A DNA stretch of 12,405 nucleotides from Desulfobacteraceae bacterium (GTDB taxonomy: Bacteria; Desulfobacterota; Desulfobacteria; Desulfobacterales; JAABPS01). The position numbers were made by a program, and so were the translations under genes. This document shows, in pieces, positions 6,463-12,405 of this stretch. A model generated the notes under the pieces. The model was not told the DNA's origin, ran no database searches, and worked only from the letters and a program-made list of their open reading frames with translations. Within the stretch, counting starts at the first letter, position 1. The number at the start of each line of letters is the position of its first letter. The stretch covers positions 1 through 12,405 of the forward strand of contig JAABPS010000043.1 in NCBI GenBank assembly GCA_011391835.1, read 5' to 3'.

Positions 6463-6486
6463 TAATATGCAAACGATTGCATATTA
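6463..6486. promoter_or_regulatory. Perfect 24 bp inverted repeat upstream of the kinase
   Basis: TAATATGCAA-ACGA-TTGCATATTA has perfectly complementary 10-base arms around a 4-base centre. It ends 36 bp before the kinase start codon at 6427. The size and symmetry fit a dimeric transcription factor operator; in RNA it would make a hairpin in the kinase leader. No T-run follows, so it is not a terminator. Confidence 0.6.
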
Positions 6487-6550
6487 AATTAAGTTAAACG
6501 CCTTTTGATATTACCGATACTTTGATGCTTTGGAGAAGCGTAAGTAATAC

Positions 6551-6629
6551 TTTCAATCCGTTGAGAATTTAGTGCAGGATCATAAAAAGCAGATGAAGTT
6601 GTGAATGAGAATCAGTTCACGGATTGAAA
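6551..6629. repeat. 11 bp inverted repeat with 57-base spacer
   Basis: TTTCAATCCGT (6551-6561) and ACGGATTGAAA (6619-6629) are exact reverse complements. The spacer has no gene. The pair could be a long-range RNA stem, a spaced binding site, or the ends of a tiny mobile remnant. No target-site duplication is evident. Confidence 0.4.
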
Positions 6630-6649
6630 ATACGCCATTATTTATCGGG

Positions 6650-6690
6650 AAGTATAATAAAACAACTGACTAAAATCAACAATAAAGTTT
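6650..6690 (-). repeat. Three-copy intergenic element, copy C (upstream of the hybrid kinase)
   Basis: It matches copy A over its whole length: AGTATAATAAAACA, then a variable core, CTAAAATCAA (one A fewer than A and B), then ATAAAGTTTG against ATAAAGCTTG. Modest similarity to copy A continues about 25 bp further left. Read on the minus strand it gives TTGATT, 16 bases, TTATAC and points at the kinase, though with a long leader of about 215 nt. It is also about 170 bp upstream of typA, in the orientation where TATAAT faces typA. Confidence 0.65.
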
Positions 6691-6799
6691 GGTTTTTAGT
6701 TATCATTGTTTGTGGCAGGATAGGCTTTATTAAATGCGCAGTGTACCCCGGCCAATCCATTCATCTAAACCAATTCTAACGAACAGTTTAAAAATCTTA

Positions 6800-6826
6800 T
6801 GGACAATTGAAATCAAATGGCATAAT
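6800..6826 (+). promoter_or_regulatory. Candidate promoter for typA
   Basis: TGGACA (6800-6805) and CATAAT (6821-6826) each match the sigma70 consensus at five of six positions, but the spacer is only 15 bases. It would give a leader of about 25 nt before ATG 6858. This is a weak call made because it is the best-placed pair. Confidence 0.3.
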
Positions 6827-6857
6827 AAGGGCGCCTTACTTTAAGGAGCGTTAACTA

Positions 6858-8681
6858 ATGACAGTAACATCTGCAAGCAATGAGAATCTTCGAAACGTGG
6901 CCATCATTGCCCACGTTGATCATGGGAAAACCACCCTGGTGGATGCCATGTTTCGGCAAGGCGGCATGATCCGGGAGGGACAGATAGTCAACGAACGGCT
7001 GATGGACAACATGGATCTTGAACGGGAACGGGGCATTACCATTGCTGCAAAAAATTGTTCGGTTCAGTGGAAGGGCGTTAAAATCAATATCATAGACACT
7101 CCGGGCCATGCTGATTTTGGGGGTGAAGTGGAACGTGCGCTTTCCATGGCAAACGGCGCTTTGCTGCTGGTGGATGCCTCAGAAGGGCCGCTGCCGCAAA
7201 CCCGTTTTGTACTGGAAAAAACACTGGCAGCCGGTTTAAAAATTATTGTGATAATCAACAAAATCGACCGCAAAGACGCCCGGCCCGAGCAGGTGCTGGA
7301 TCAGGTCTATGATCTGTTCATTGATCTGGATGCCAGTGAAGAGCAGCTTGATTTCCCGTATCTGTATGCTATTGGCCGCGAAGGTGTTGCCCAGGCCAAA
7401 CCAGACGAAAAGGGTATAAACCTGAATCCGTTGATGGATATGATTCTGGAAAAAATTCCCGCGCCCGCGTACATGCCTGATGCGCCATTTCAAATGCTGG
7501 TGTCGGATCTGGGGTATTCGGATTATCTGGGGCGCCTGGCTGTAGGCAAAGTAGCCAACGGTCATGCAAGAATAAAGGACCCCCTGGTGTGCATCGGCGC
7601 GGATGGGGTTCAGTGTCCGCTGAAAGTAGCGAGCTTGCAAACATATCATGGTCCGGTACTCATGGATGCTACGGAGGCTGATCCAGGCGATATCATTGTG
7701 CTGGCAGGTATTGACGAGGTGCGTATTGGAGATACCATCTGTACCCGCAGTACATCAAAGGCTCTTAAACGTATCCGCGTGGGCGAACCCACCGTAGGCA
7801 TGCGGTTTACAATTAACACGTCCCCTTTTGCCGGGCAGGAAGGACGTTATACCCAATCCCGTAATTTGCGGGAGCGTCTGTTTAAGGAAACTCTGCGCAA
7901 TGTTGCTATTCAGGTGGAAGAGACCGAGAACCGGGAAATCTTTCTGGTGAAAGGCCGGGGTGAATTTCAGTTAGCCATTTTCATTGAAACCATGCGCAGG
8001 GAAGGGTTTGAACTGACTGTGGGGCGGCCCGAAGTGATCTGCAAAATAATAGACGGCGTCACCATGGAACCCATAGAAAGATTGTTTGTGGATTGCGGAG
8101 AAAGCTTCATGGGTGTGATTACGGAAAAAATCTCGGTGCGTAAAGGCCAAATGACCAATATGATCAATCATGGCAGCGGCCGGGTGCGAATTGAGTTTAC
8201 CATACCCTCCCGCGGGCTGATCGGCTACAGAGATGAATTTCTCACCGACACAAAAGGCACTGGCCTGTTGAATACGTATTTTGAGGGATATGATGTCCAT
8301 CGCGGAGAATTTCCCAGCCGCTATTCTGGTTCGATTGTTTCCGACCGGCAGGGAATTTCAGTGGCCTATGCCCTGTTCAACCTGGAACCCCGCGGGCAGC
8401 TGTTCATTCGGCCAAACGAACCGGTTTACGAAGGCATGATCTTTGGTGAACATAATCGGGGAAACGACTTAAATGCCAATCCGTGCAAGGAGAAGAAACT
8501 CACCAATATCCGCGCTTCGGGTCATGACGAGGCTGTGATACTGACGCCGGTCAGGCCCATGACATTAGAATGGGCCATCCATTTTATCCGTGAAGATGAA
8601 TTGGTGGAGGTGACGCCCAAGTCTATCCGGTTGCGTAAAACCATTTTGTCAGCCCAGCACCGGCATAAGCATCGAGGCTGA
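6858..8681 (+). CDS. typA: Ribosome-associated GTPase TypA/BipA
   Basis: A 607-residue translational GTPase of normal family length. The GTP-binding motifs are intact: G1 AHVDHGKT (18-25), G2 RGIT (59-62, after RERERG-like context), G3 DTPGH (80-84) and G4 NKID (134-137). EF-G-like domains II, III and V follow, then the C-terminal TypA-specific region with the conserved run GEHNRGNDL. It binds the 70S ribosome and aids large-subunit assembly and translation under stress, notably cold. The start is ATG 6858, with AAGGAG at 6843-6848, 9 nt upstream. It is the only plus-strand gene here, divergent from the kinase and convergent with the membrane protein at 8713. I see no convincing terminator in the 31-base gap after it. 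The cold link with csp is thematic only. Confidence 0.97.
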   Translation: MTVTSASNENLRNVAIIAHVDHGKTTLVDAMFRQGGMIREGQIVNERLMDNMDLERERGITIAAKNCSVQWKGVKINIIDTPGHADFGGEVERALSMANGALLLVDASEGPLPQTRFVLEKTLAAGLKIIVIINKIDRKDARPEQVLDQVYDLFIDLDASEEQLDFPYLYAIGREGVAQAKPDEKGINLNPLMDMILEKIPAPAYMPDAPFQMLVSDLGYSDYLGRLAVGKVANGHARIKDPLVCIGADGVQCPLKVASLQTYHGPVLMDATEADPGDIIVLAGIDEVRIGDTICTRSTSKALKRIRVGEPTVGMRFTINTSPFAGQEGRYTQSRNLRERLFKETLRNVAIQVEETENREIFLVKGRGEFQLAIFIETMRREGFELTVGRPEVICKIIDGVTMEPIERLFVDCGESFMGVITEKISVRKGQMTNMINHGSGRVRIEFTIPSRGLIGYRDEFLTDTKGTGLLNTYFEGYDVHRGEFPSRYSGSIVSDRQGISVAYALFNLEPRGQLFIRPNEPVYEGMIFGEHNRGNDLNANPCKEKKLTNIRASGHDEAVILTPVRPMTLEWAIHFIREDELVEVTPKSIRLRKTILSAQHRHKHRG

Positions 8682-8712
8682 AAACCTAACGCGGGGATTA
8701 GCTAATTTCCTT

Positions 8713-9093
8713 TCATAACAGTCCGTTATTTTTCAAGGTTTCAAGGATTCTTAAGTCCATCCTTCTTCTTTTGTGATAGGCGTATGCGAGGATTGCAAAA
8801 ATAACAGTAAAAGAAAGCTGAAGTATTGCCGTTTCAAGCCGTTGAATGGCGGCAAGAAACATTCCTGAATACTGGTTGTTGATTTCCACGCCCTGCACCC
8901 AGGTTTGTGTCAAATGAATCAGATCATAACCGGCATTGTTGCCGATTCTTGAGGCCAGATACAGATTAAAAAAAATCCCCACACCAAGGATAAACGGGAA
9001 GAGTATAACCGCCCAATTAGTGATCCTGCCAAGAGGTGTTTCATAGGTTTTTAAAATTTTTATATCCTTTTCTGTAATCATATTATTATTCAT
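8713..9093 (-). CDS. Two-helix membrane protein, function unknown
   Basis: From ATG 9093 the product is 126 residues. This start is preferred to ATG 9111, because GGGAGAT lies about 10 nt upstream of 9093 while nothing precedes 9111. Two membrane helices are visible: about residues 23-46 (ITNWAVILFPFILGVGIFFN, then LYLAS) and about 88-106 (LQLSFTVIFAILAYAY). Between them is a polar loop of about 40 residues, probably periplasmic. The end is basic (HKRRRMDLRILETLKNNG), consistent with a cytoplasmic C-terminus. I recognise no family. It is the last gene of the minus-strand string, 66 nt after the SPFH-like gene, so the two may be co-expressed. Confidence 0.72.
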   Translation of the reverse strand: MNNNMITEKDIKILKTYETPLGRITNWAVILFPFILGVGIFFNLYLASRIGNNAGYDLIHLTQTWVQGVEINNQYSGMFLAAIQRLETAILQLSFTVIFAILAYAYHKRRRMDLRILETLKNNGLL

Positions 9094-9125
9094 ATCTGGA
9101 ATATCTCCCATGCTGAAGAATGGAT

Positions 9126-9160
9126 AAAAGCAAATACGGTTTTACCGGTCAAAAGCAAAT
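9126..9160. repeat. Direct repeats AAAAGCAAAT flanking a small hairpin
   Basis: AAAAGCAAAT occurs at 9126-9135 and again at 9151-9160, 25 bp apart. Between them CGGT-TTT-ACCG can form a 4 bp hairpin. This lies in the gap between the SPFH-like gene (stop 9160) and the two-helix protein. It may be a regulator site or chance in AT-rich DNA. Confidence 0.3.
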
Positions 9161-9435
9161 TACATTGGCTTCATTTTATATAATACCATGTGTTTAATCT
9201 TTTCGTTCAGGATTTCAACACTCAACGTCTGCCAGCCGGGTATCGCTTCCGTCAAATAAACCCTGGTTATTTTATCTATAAAGGGAATGGTCATGACGAT
9301 TCCCGGTCCTGCGATTTTGAAAAAATGGCTAAGGCGAAAAATAACAATTCGATAATCTTCTCTGACAACCTTAATAGACATTGGTAGAAAAATCAAAGCC
9401 AAAAGAAGTAAAAACAGGAGTTCCCTAAATATCAT
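9160..9435 (-). CDS. Short SPFH/band-7 N-terminal protein
   Basis: A 91-residue protein with one N-terminal membrane helix (FRELLFLLLLALIFLPMSI), then the opening of a band-7/SPFH domain: VVREDYRIVIFRLSHFFKIAGPGIVMTIPFIDKITRVYL in pieces, with the hallmark xxGPGxxxxIPFID. It ends 20-25 residues later, where a normal slipin or stomatin (about 250 residues) would continue with the rest of the SPFH domain and a coiled coil. The downstream 48 bases hold no remnant of the missing part. Either this is a genuine short family or an old truncation. The reading frame is intact and the binding site good (AAGGGATGAA before ATG 9435), so it is probably expressed. It lies 41 nt after the phosphoesterase gene. 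Confidence 0.75.
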   Translation of the reverse strand: MIFRELLFLLLLALIFLPMSIKVVREDYRIVIFRLSHFFKIAGPGIVMTIPFIDKITRVYLTEAIPGWQTLSVEILNEKIKHMVLYKMKPM

Positions 9436-9476
9436 TTCATCCCTTCCCTTTTAGTAAACTGCCAGCAAAATAACCT

Positions 9477-10316
9477 TTATTCTATATATTGGGTTCTATA
9501 TCCGATTTTGCCGTTGGTATATTCATAGATTCTGTAGGCCGGCTGCCTGTCAAAATATCCGGACATGGGCGGCGCCACATATAATGGGACGTTACCGAGC
9601 CAGTGATACTCGTCTCTGTGAAAGTGCCCCGCGATAACGGCTTTTACATTATAGCTGTTGATGAGCTTTGTCCATTTTTCCTTATTCTTTTCATCCCATT
9701 TTTCATGGAAGGTGTTTTTATAGAAATCGCTGACACAGGGGGCATGGTGAAACAGAATCACAGGTTTTCCGTTTGATTCTTTGAGCAATTTTTCAGTCTG
9801 CTCCAGAGGATCGTAGCCGTTTATTGAAAATGATTTTCGCAATGGCTCTGTGTAAACAAAAATACATACAACGCCTTGATACTCGGCCATGGAAATCAGC
9901 GGGCCAAAGTTATCAATGTATGCCCGGGTCGTTGATTCGAGTCTTGCCGGGATAATATCATTATTTCCGGGCACATAGTGAACAGGTGCGTTGAGCTTAT
10001 TTAGCACTTTCAGGCTGTCGCGGATTATCTTCTTGTCTTCGAGTTTATCCATGGTGATATCGCCGGTGTGCACAACAAACTGGATGTCCATAGGAAGCCT
10101 GTTAATCTGCTTAACTGCTTTTTTCGCTTTTTTCAGATGATTTTTATCACCCAAATGGGTGTCTGTTATCTGGACGAAATAGAAATGGTTGATTGCTTTG
10201 TCTTCAGCATAAGCAAAGACAGAGGCAAGGCATGAAAAAATAATAAAGAAGCAGATTAGATATCTGAGCTTATTGCATTTGGACTGAATCATTTTTTTTA
10301 AAGAATTTTTTTTCAT
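9477..10316 (-). CDS. Exported calcineurin-like metallophosphoesterase
   Basis: From ATG 10316 the product is 279 residues with a signal peptide (basic n-region, LRYLICFFIIFSCLASVFAYA, cleavage before ED). All metallophosphoesterase motifs are present in order: D52-x-H54 (QITDTHLG), G-D86 (VHTGDIT), GNND (N119, D120; the usual GNHD has H in place of the second N), H190-H191 (LFHHAP) and GHFH (H231, H233). They bind two metals and hydrolyse a phosphate ester; the substrate is unknown, in the periplasm. The GNND variant replaces the histidine that usually acts in catalysis or stabilises the leaving group, so activity may differ. Neither this start nor the ATG at 10292 has a ribosome binding site. 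The frame is open upstream to 10541 through an acetyltransferase remnant, so it may be translated as a fusion or by coupling. Confidence 0.9.
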   Translation of the reverse strand: MKKNSLKKMIQSKCNKLRYLICFFIIFSCLASVFAYAEDKAINHFYFVQITDTHLGDKNHLKKAKKAVKQINRLPMDIQFVVHTGDITMDKLEDKKIIRDSLKVLNKLNAPVHYVPGNNDIIPARLESTTRAYIDNFGPLISMAEYQGVVCIFVYTEPLRKSFSINGYDPLEQTEKLLKESNGKPVILFHHAPCVSDFYKNTFHEKWDEKNKEKWTKLINSYNVKAVIAGHFHRDEYHWLGNVPLYVAPPMSGYFDRQPAYRIYEYTNGKIGYRTQYIE

Positions 10317-10551
10317 GCGATAGTGACTATGCGCTCTCTTTTGTTCGAGTGGAATTATACGGCTTTCCGTTAGAACCTTCATCCCGTGATGCTGGTAAAA
10401 GGATTTGGCGCAATTGTCGCCGGATACATCTAACTGAAACGATTTATATTCTGCTTTATGTGTTTTTTCAAGCGCGTTTAAAAGTAGTTTGCTGCCCAAT
10501 TCCAGGCGTTGCAGGGTTGAATTGTATTTCTTTAAATTCAAGTTGGGTCAT
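10311..10551 (-). pseudogene. Decayed GNAT acetyltransferase, fused in frame to the phosphoesterase
   Basis: The frame from 10541 down to the phosphoesterase encodes the C-terminal half of a GNAT fold: GSKLLLNALEKTHKA, SFQLDVSGDNCAKSFYQHHG (the N-x-x-A-x-x-F-Y-x-x-x-G hallmark) and a final PLEQKRAHSHYRMKK. The first half of the domain is missing. In the neighbouring frame an ATG at 10551 gives MTQLEFKEIQFNPATPGIG. Removing one G from the GGG run near 10504 would join that GIG to SKLLL, rebuilding the GxG acetyl-CoA loop. So the gene seems to have an internal deletion of about 60 residues plus a one-base insertion. There is no stop before the phosphoesterase, which makes an open 354-codon chimera. 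Confidence 0.7.
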
Positions 10552-10557
10552 TTAGAA

Positions 10558-10914
10558 TCAATCAATATTTTTGAAAGGCAGATGAAAATACAGTTCAGTC
10601 AGCGGGCGGATAAATTGATTCAAGGACTGTCCACATGTGGGACAAATAACCGCCCCTTTTGAAAAATTCATTTTTACGCCGCATCCTGGACAAAACCAGG
10701 TTGCCTCCTTGGGTGGTTTGAGTACTGCTTCATAGGGAACGGGTTCCTTTTTAATAAAGTATTTCTTTATATGCGAAGAAATAAGGGGGGACAACTCCAT
10801 CCCGGTTTTTTCACAGACCAGTGAGCCTTGATTTTCAGACATAGTTGATCCGCACCTTGGACAAAATATCTTTAAGGGTTCTTTTAATCCACTATTTTTT
10901 TGGTGTTTCCTCAT
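10558..10914 (-). CDS. Zn-ribbon protein, function unknown
   Basis: From ATG 10914 the product is 118 residues. It has two ribbon-like elements. The first has C18-P-R-C21-G and C34, but the fourth ligand is absent (CEKTGMELS). The second is complete: C75-P-G-C78 and C91-P-T-C94. A hydrophobic linker (SPLISSHIKKYF) separates them and the end is aliphatic. No catalytic motif is visible, so a structural or nucleic-acid/protein-binding role is more likely. Start: the frame opens at 10953, but ATG 10914 has GGAAAG 3 nt upstream and shortens the overlap with the acyl-CoA dehydrogenase to 23 nt, which suggests translational coupling. The degenerate first ribbon may still bind zinc in a dimer or with a histidine (H48 region). 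Confidence 0.78.
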   Translation of the reverse strand: MRKHQKNSGLKEPLKIFCPRCGSTMSENQGSLVCEKTGMELSPLISSHIKKYFIKKEPVPYEAVLKPPKEATWFCPGCGVKMNFSKGAVICPTCGQSLNQFIRPLTELYFHLPFKNID

Positions 10915-12178
10915 GTGCTTTCCACATTTCTTCATCATCAAAAATCTTTTCATGTTTCATATCAGCACTCATGGCATCCTTTTCTATGTCTCGATATTTA
11001 TTTGTGTCACCGAGAACTTCTTTATAATATTCATGCTGAATGAGCTGATCCATGATCTGATTGGTGCCTGTCCAGATCTGGCAAAGGCGGGCGTCACGAA
11101 CCGCGCGTTCAATGGGATAGACGTCGGTGTAGCCAATACCACCCATGATCTGCATGGCAATGTTGGCGACTTCCCAGTTGGCGTCGGTGACAAACTTTTT
11201 GGTTTCACTGACGATGCGACGCAACTTGGGGTGATCCGCGTCTGCGGCCAGAGCGGCCTGGAACACCATGGCAGCGCTGGCATCCAGAAGGGTAACCCCC
11301 TGAGCCAGCATGGAATTTACTGCCTGAAATTTGCGTATGGTTTGGCCAAAGGCAACGCGTTTGTCCGAGTACCTCGCTGCGATTTCAAGAACAGACCGCA
11401 TGCCGCCAATGACTGGCGCTGCACTGCAAAGCCGTTCTGGAACCATCATGCGGTGAAACACCAGAGCGCCGCCATGCAGGGGGCCGACAAGATTTTCCTT
11501 GGGAACCTGAACATCCCGGAAGGTAAGCCTTCCTGTTCCGCCGCCGCGGGTTCCCATCAGGCCATACAGGTAGCTGACTTCAACACCCGGCGAGCGTTCA
11601 ATGATCAGCGTACTGATGCGCTGGTATGGATCCGAGTCCGGTTCAAAGTTGGTTCTCACATATACCAGAAAAAAATCCGCGCCCTCGGCGCCAACAACAA
11701 AACGCTTCTGGCCGTTTACCAGAAAATGATCACCCTTATCTTCGGCTTTACTGGTGGCGCCAAAAAAATCAGAACCCCCCCGCGGTTCTGTTAAGGCCTC
11801 CGCGCTGACGAGTTTGCCTTGAAGCATGGGCTTTAAGAATTTTTGTTTCTGCTCTTCTGTTCCAAAATGAAATAACGCTTCGCCCACAATGTCGGGCATG
11901 ACAAAGGCACATCCGCAGGAGGTTCCAAGACATCCTATTTCAGCCTGTGCCGCAATACTGGATACCCAGTTCAGTCCACGTCCGCCGTATTTTTTGGGGA
12001 AGCGAACGCCAAGCAGATTGTGTTTTGCGTATGTTTCATAAATCTTTTTGGGAAATTTAACTTCATCGCGATCCATTGCTTTGATGTATTCAGGATCAAT
12101 TTCATTTTTTACCATTTCCCGGGCTTCATCCGCTACTGCACGGGCATTATCATTGAGCATAAAATCAAAATACGACAT
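10892..12178 (-). CDS. Acyl-CoA dehydrogenase family flavoprotein
   Basis: 428 residues with the three-domain ACAD fold: N-terminal helices (1-120), a beta domain (TEPRGGSD 130-137 for flavin/substrate contact), and a C-terminal helical domain (from about 240, FGQTIRKFQAV, MGGIGYTDVYPIERAVRDAR). It oxidises an acyl-CoA to the enoyl-CoA with FAD, passing electrons to ETF. The usual catalytic glutamate in the IYEGT motif is replaced by T370 (IWTGT). E248 in MVPERLCSA sits where isovaleryl-CoA and long-chain dehydrogenases keep their base (LERL), so E248 is probably the catalyst and a branched or otherwise unusual acyl-CoA is likely. A charged 40-residue tail follows the domain. AAGGAGG lies 7 nt before ATG 12178, and the nitrilase gene stops 15 nt upstream: one operon. 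Confidence 0.93.
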   Translation of the reverse strand: MSYFDFMLNDNARAVADEAREMVKNEIDPEYIKAMDRDEVKFPKKIYETYAKHNLLGVRFPKKYGGRGLNWVSSIAAQAEIGCLGTSCGCAFVMPDIVGEALFHFGTEEQKQKFLKPMLQGKLVSAEALTEPRGGSDFFGATSKAEDKGDHFLVNGQKRFVVGAEGADFFLVYVRTNFEPDSDPYQRISTLIIERSPGVEVSYLYGLMGTRGGGTGRLTFRDVQVPKENLVGPLHGGALVFHRMMVPERLCSAAPVIGGMRSVLEIAARYSDKRVAFGQTIRKFQAVNSMLAQGVTLLDASAAMVFQAALAADADHPKLRRIVSETKKFVTDANWEVANIAMQIMGGIGYTDVYPIERAVRDARLCQIWTGTNQIMDQLIQHEYYKEVLGDTNKYRDIEKDAMSADMKHEKIFDDEEMWKAHEETPKK

Positions 12179-12193
12179 GAGAACCTCCTTGTT

Positions 12194-12405
12194 TTATACC
12201 AGCGGTTTATAGTATTTTGGCCGGCGGTCTTTGAGTACGTCATTCAATTCATTAAAGGATTTGTCTCGTGTTAAAGCAGGAATTATTTCTGCTATCAAAA
12301 TTTCATCATCCGAAGGACCCGCTGTTTTAAGCGCTTTTCCATGATAATCATAAATGGAAGAATTTCCCTTAAACAGGAGCTCCTCATCATTGCTTCGTTC
12401 GGTTC
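12194..12405 (-). CDS. Nitrilase-superfamily hydrolase, C-terminal part (runs off right edge)
   Basis: This is an open frame of 69 codons ending with TAA at 12194-12196. It encodes GNSSIYDYHGKALKTAG, then ILIAEIIPALTRDKS and VLKDRRPKYYKPLV. This is the characteristic C-terminus of carbon-nitrogen hydrolases: G-x-S-x-I-x-x-x-x-G after the catalytic cysteine region, a strand with AEI, and R-x-x-x-x-x-L-x-D-R-R-P-x-x-Y. The catalytic Glu-Lys-Cys triad lies outside the window, so activity cannot be judged. Enzymes of this family hydrolyse nitriles or amides to acids. The gene is 15 nt upstream of the acyl-CoA dehydrogenase, which could process the released acid once it is activated to a CoA ester (inference). 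Confidence 0.85.
   Translation of the reverse strand, partial: TERSNDEELLFKGNSSIYDYHGKALKTAGPSDDEILIAEIIPALTRDKSFNELNDVLKDRRPKYYKPLV

Larger units (their letters stand above)
6428..6857. other. Divergent intergenic region between the hybrid kinase and typA
   Basis: This 430-base AT-rich region holds the start signals of both divergent genes and no gene of its own. It contains, from the kinase side: the kinase ribosome binding site, a perfect 10+10 bp inverted repeat (6463-6486), an 11 bp inverted repeat with a 57-base spacer (6551-6629), element copy C (6650-6690), and a weak promoter candidate and ribosome binding site for typA. Confidence 0.7.

Noticed and set aside
1211..6690. CRISPR-like array from the three repeat copies
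   Set aside because: Copies are hundreds to thousands of bases apart with genes between them, so there is no regular spacing.
8682..8712. Possible terminator between typA and the convergent membrane protein gene
   Set aside because: Only a 4 bp stem (CTAA/TTAG) and no solid T-run.
10913..11794. 293-codon plus-strand open frame
   Set aside because: It lies antisense to the acyl-CoA dehydrogenase, whose motifs, start and ribosome binding site are clear; the antisense product resembles no family.

Overview
The window looks like a chromosomal segment of a Gram-negative anaerobe. A Desulfobacterota (Desulfobacterales-like) origin is my best guess: it has an acyl-CoA dehydrogenase/nitrilase operon, cytosolic PAS hybrid kinases, small SPFH-like and Zn-ribbon proteins, mid-GC genes and very AT-rich spacers. 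This is inference only; no rRNA or phylogenetic marker is present to settle it. All genes but one are on the minus strand; typA is the single plus-strand gene.

Layout, left to right. 1-189: the 5' end of an unrecognised, GC-richer gene running off the left edge. 499-1129: a complete mntA-hepT (MNT/HEPN) toxin-antitoxin pair. 1303-1947: an exported cysteine-rich beta protein of unknown role. 2051-2470: arfB, a ribosome-rescue hydrolase. 2577-2783: a three-helix membrane miniprotein behind a very good sigma70-type promoter. 3074-3691: a hemolysin III/TrhA membrane protein. 3801-4001: a cold-shock protein bracketed by two good intrinsic terminators. 4436-6427: an orphan cytosolic PAS-PAS hybrid histidine kinase. 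6858-8681 (+): typA/bipA. 8713-12405: a minus-strand gene string, read right to left: nitrilase-type hydrolase (partial), acyl-CoA dehydrogenase, Zn-ribbon protein, a decayed acetyltransferase fused in frame to an exported metallophosphoesterase, a short SPFH-N-terminus protein, and a two-helix membrane protein.

Several genes concern stress and translation (arfB, csp, typA, mntA-hepT), but they are not one operon. The clear transcription units are mntA-hepT (11 nt overlap) and the right-hand nitrilase/ACAD/Zn-ribbon string (15 nt gap, then 23 nt overlap).

The most unusual signal is non-coding. A 40-41 bp element with two strongly conserved blocks around a variable 8 bp core occurs three times (1211-1250, 2004-2043, 6650-6690). 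It is always in the same orientation and always upstream of a minus-strand gene (mntA, the exported protein, the hybrid kinase). Read on the minus strand it resembles a promoter (TTGATT, 16-17 bp, TTATAC), so it may be a shared regulatory module rather than a junk repeat. Other structures are a perfect 10+10 bp inverted repeat just upstream of the kinase, a long-spaced 11 bp inverted repeat nearby, an inverted repeat covering the mntA ribosome binding site, and an operator-like repeat over a strong -10 box at 2913. I do not see a clear new multi-gene system; the three-copy element is the best lead.
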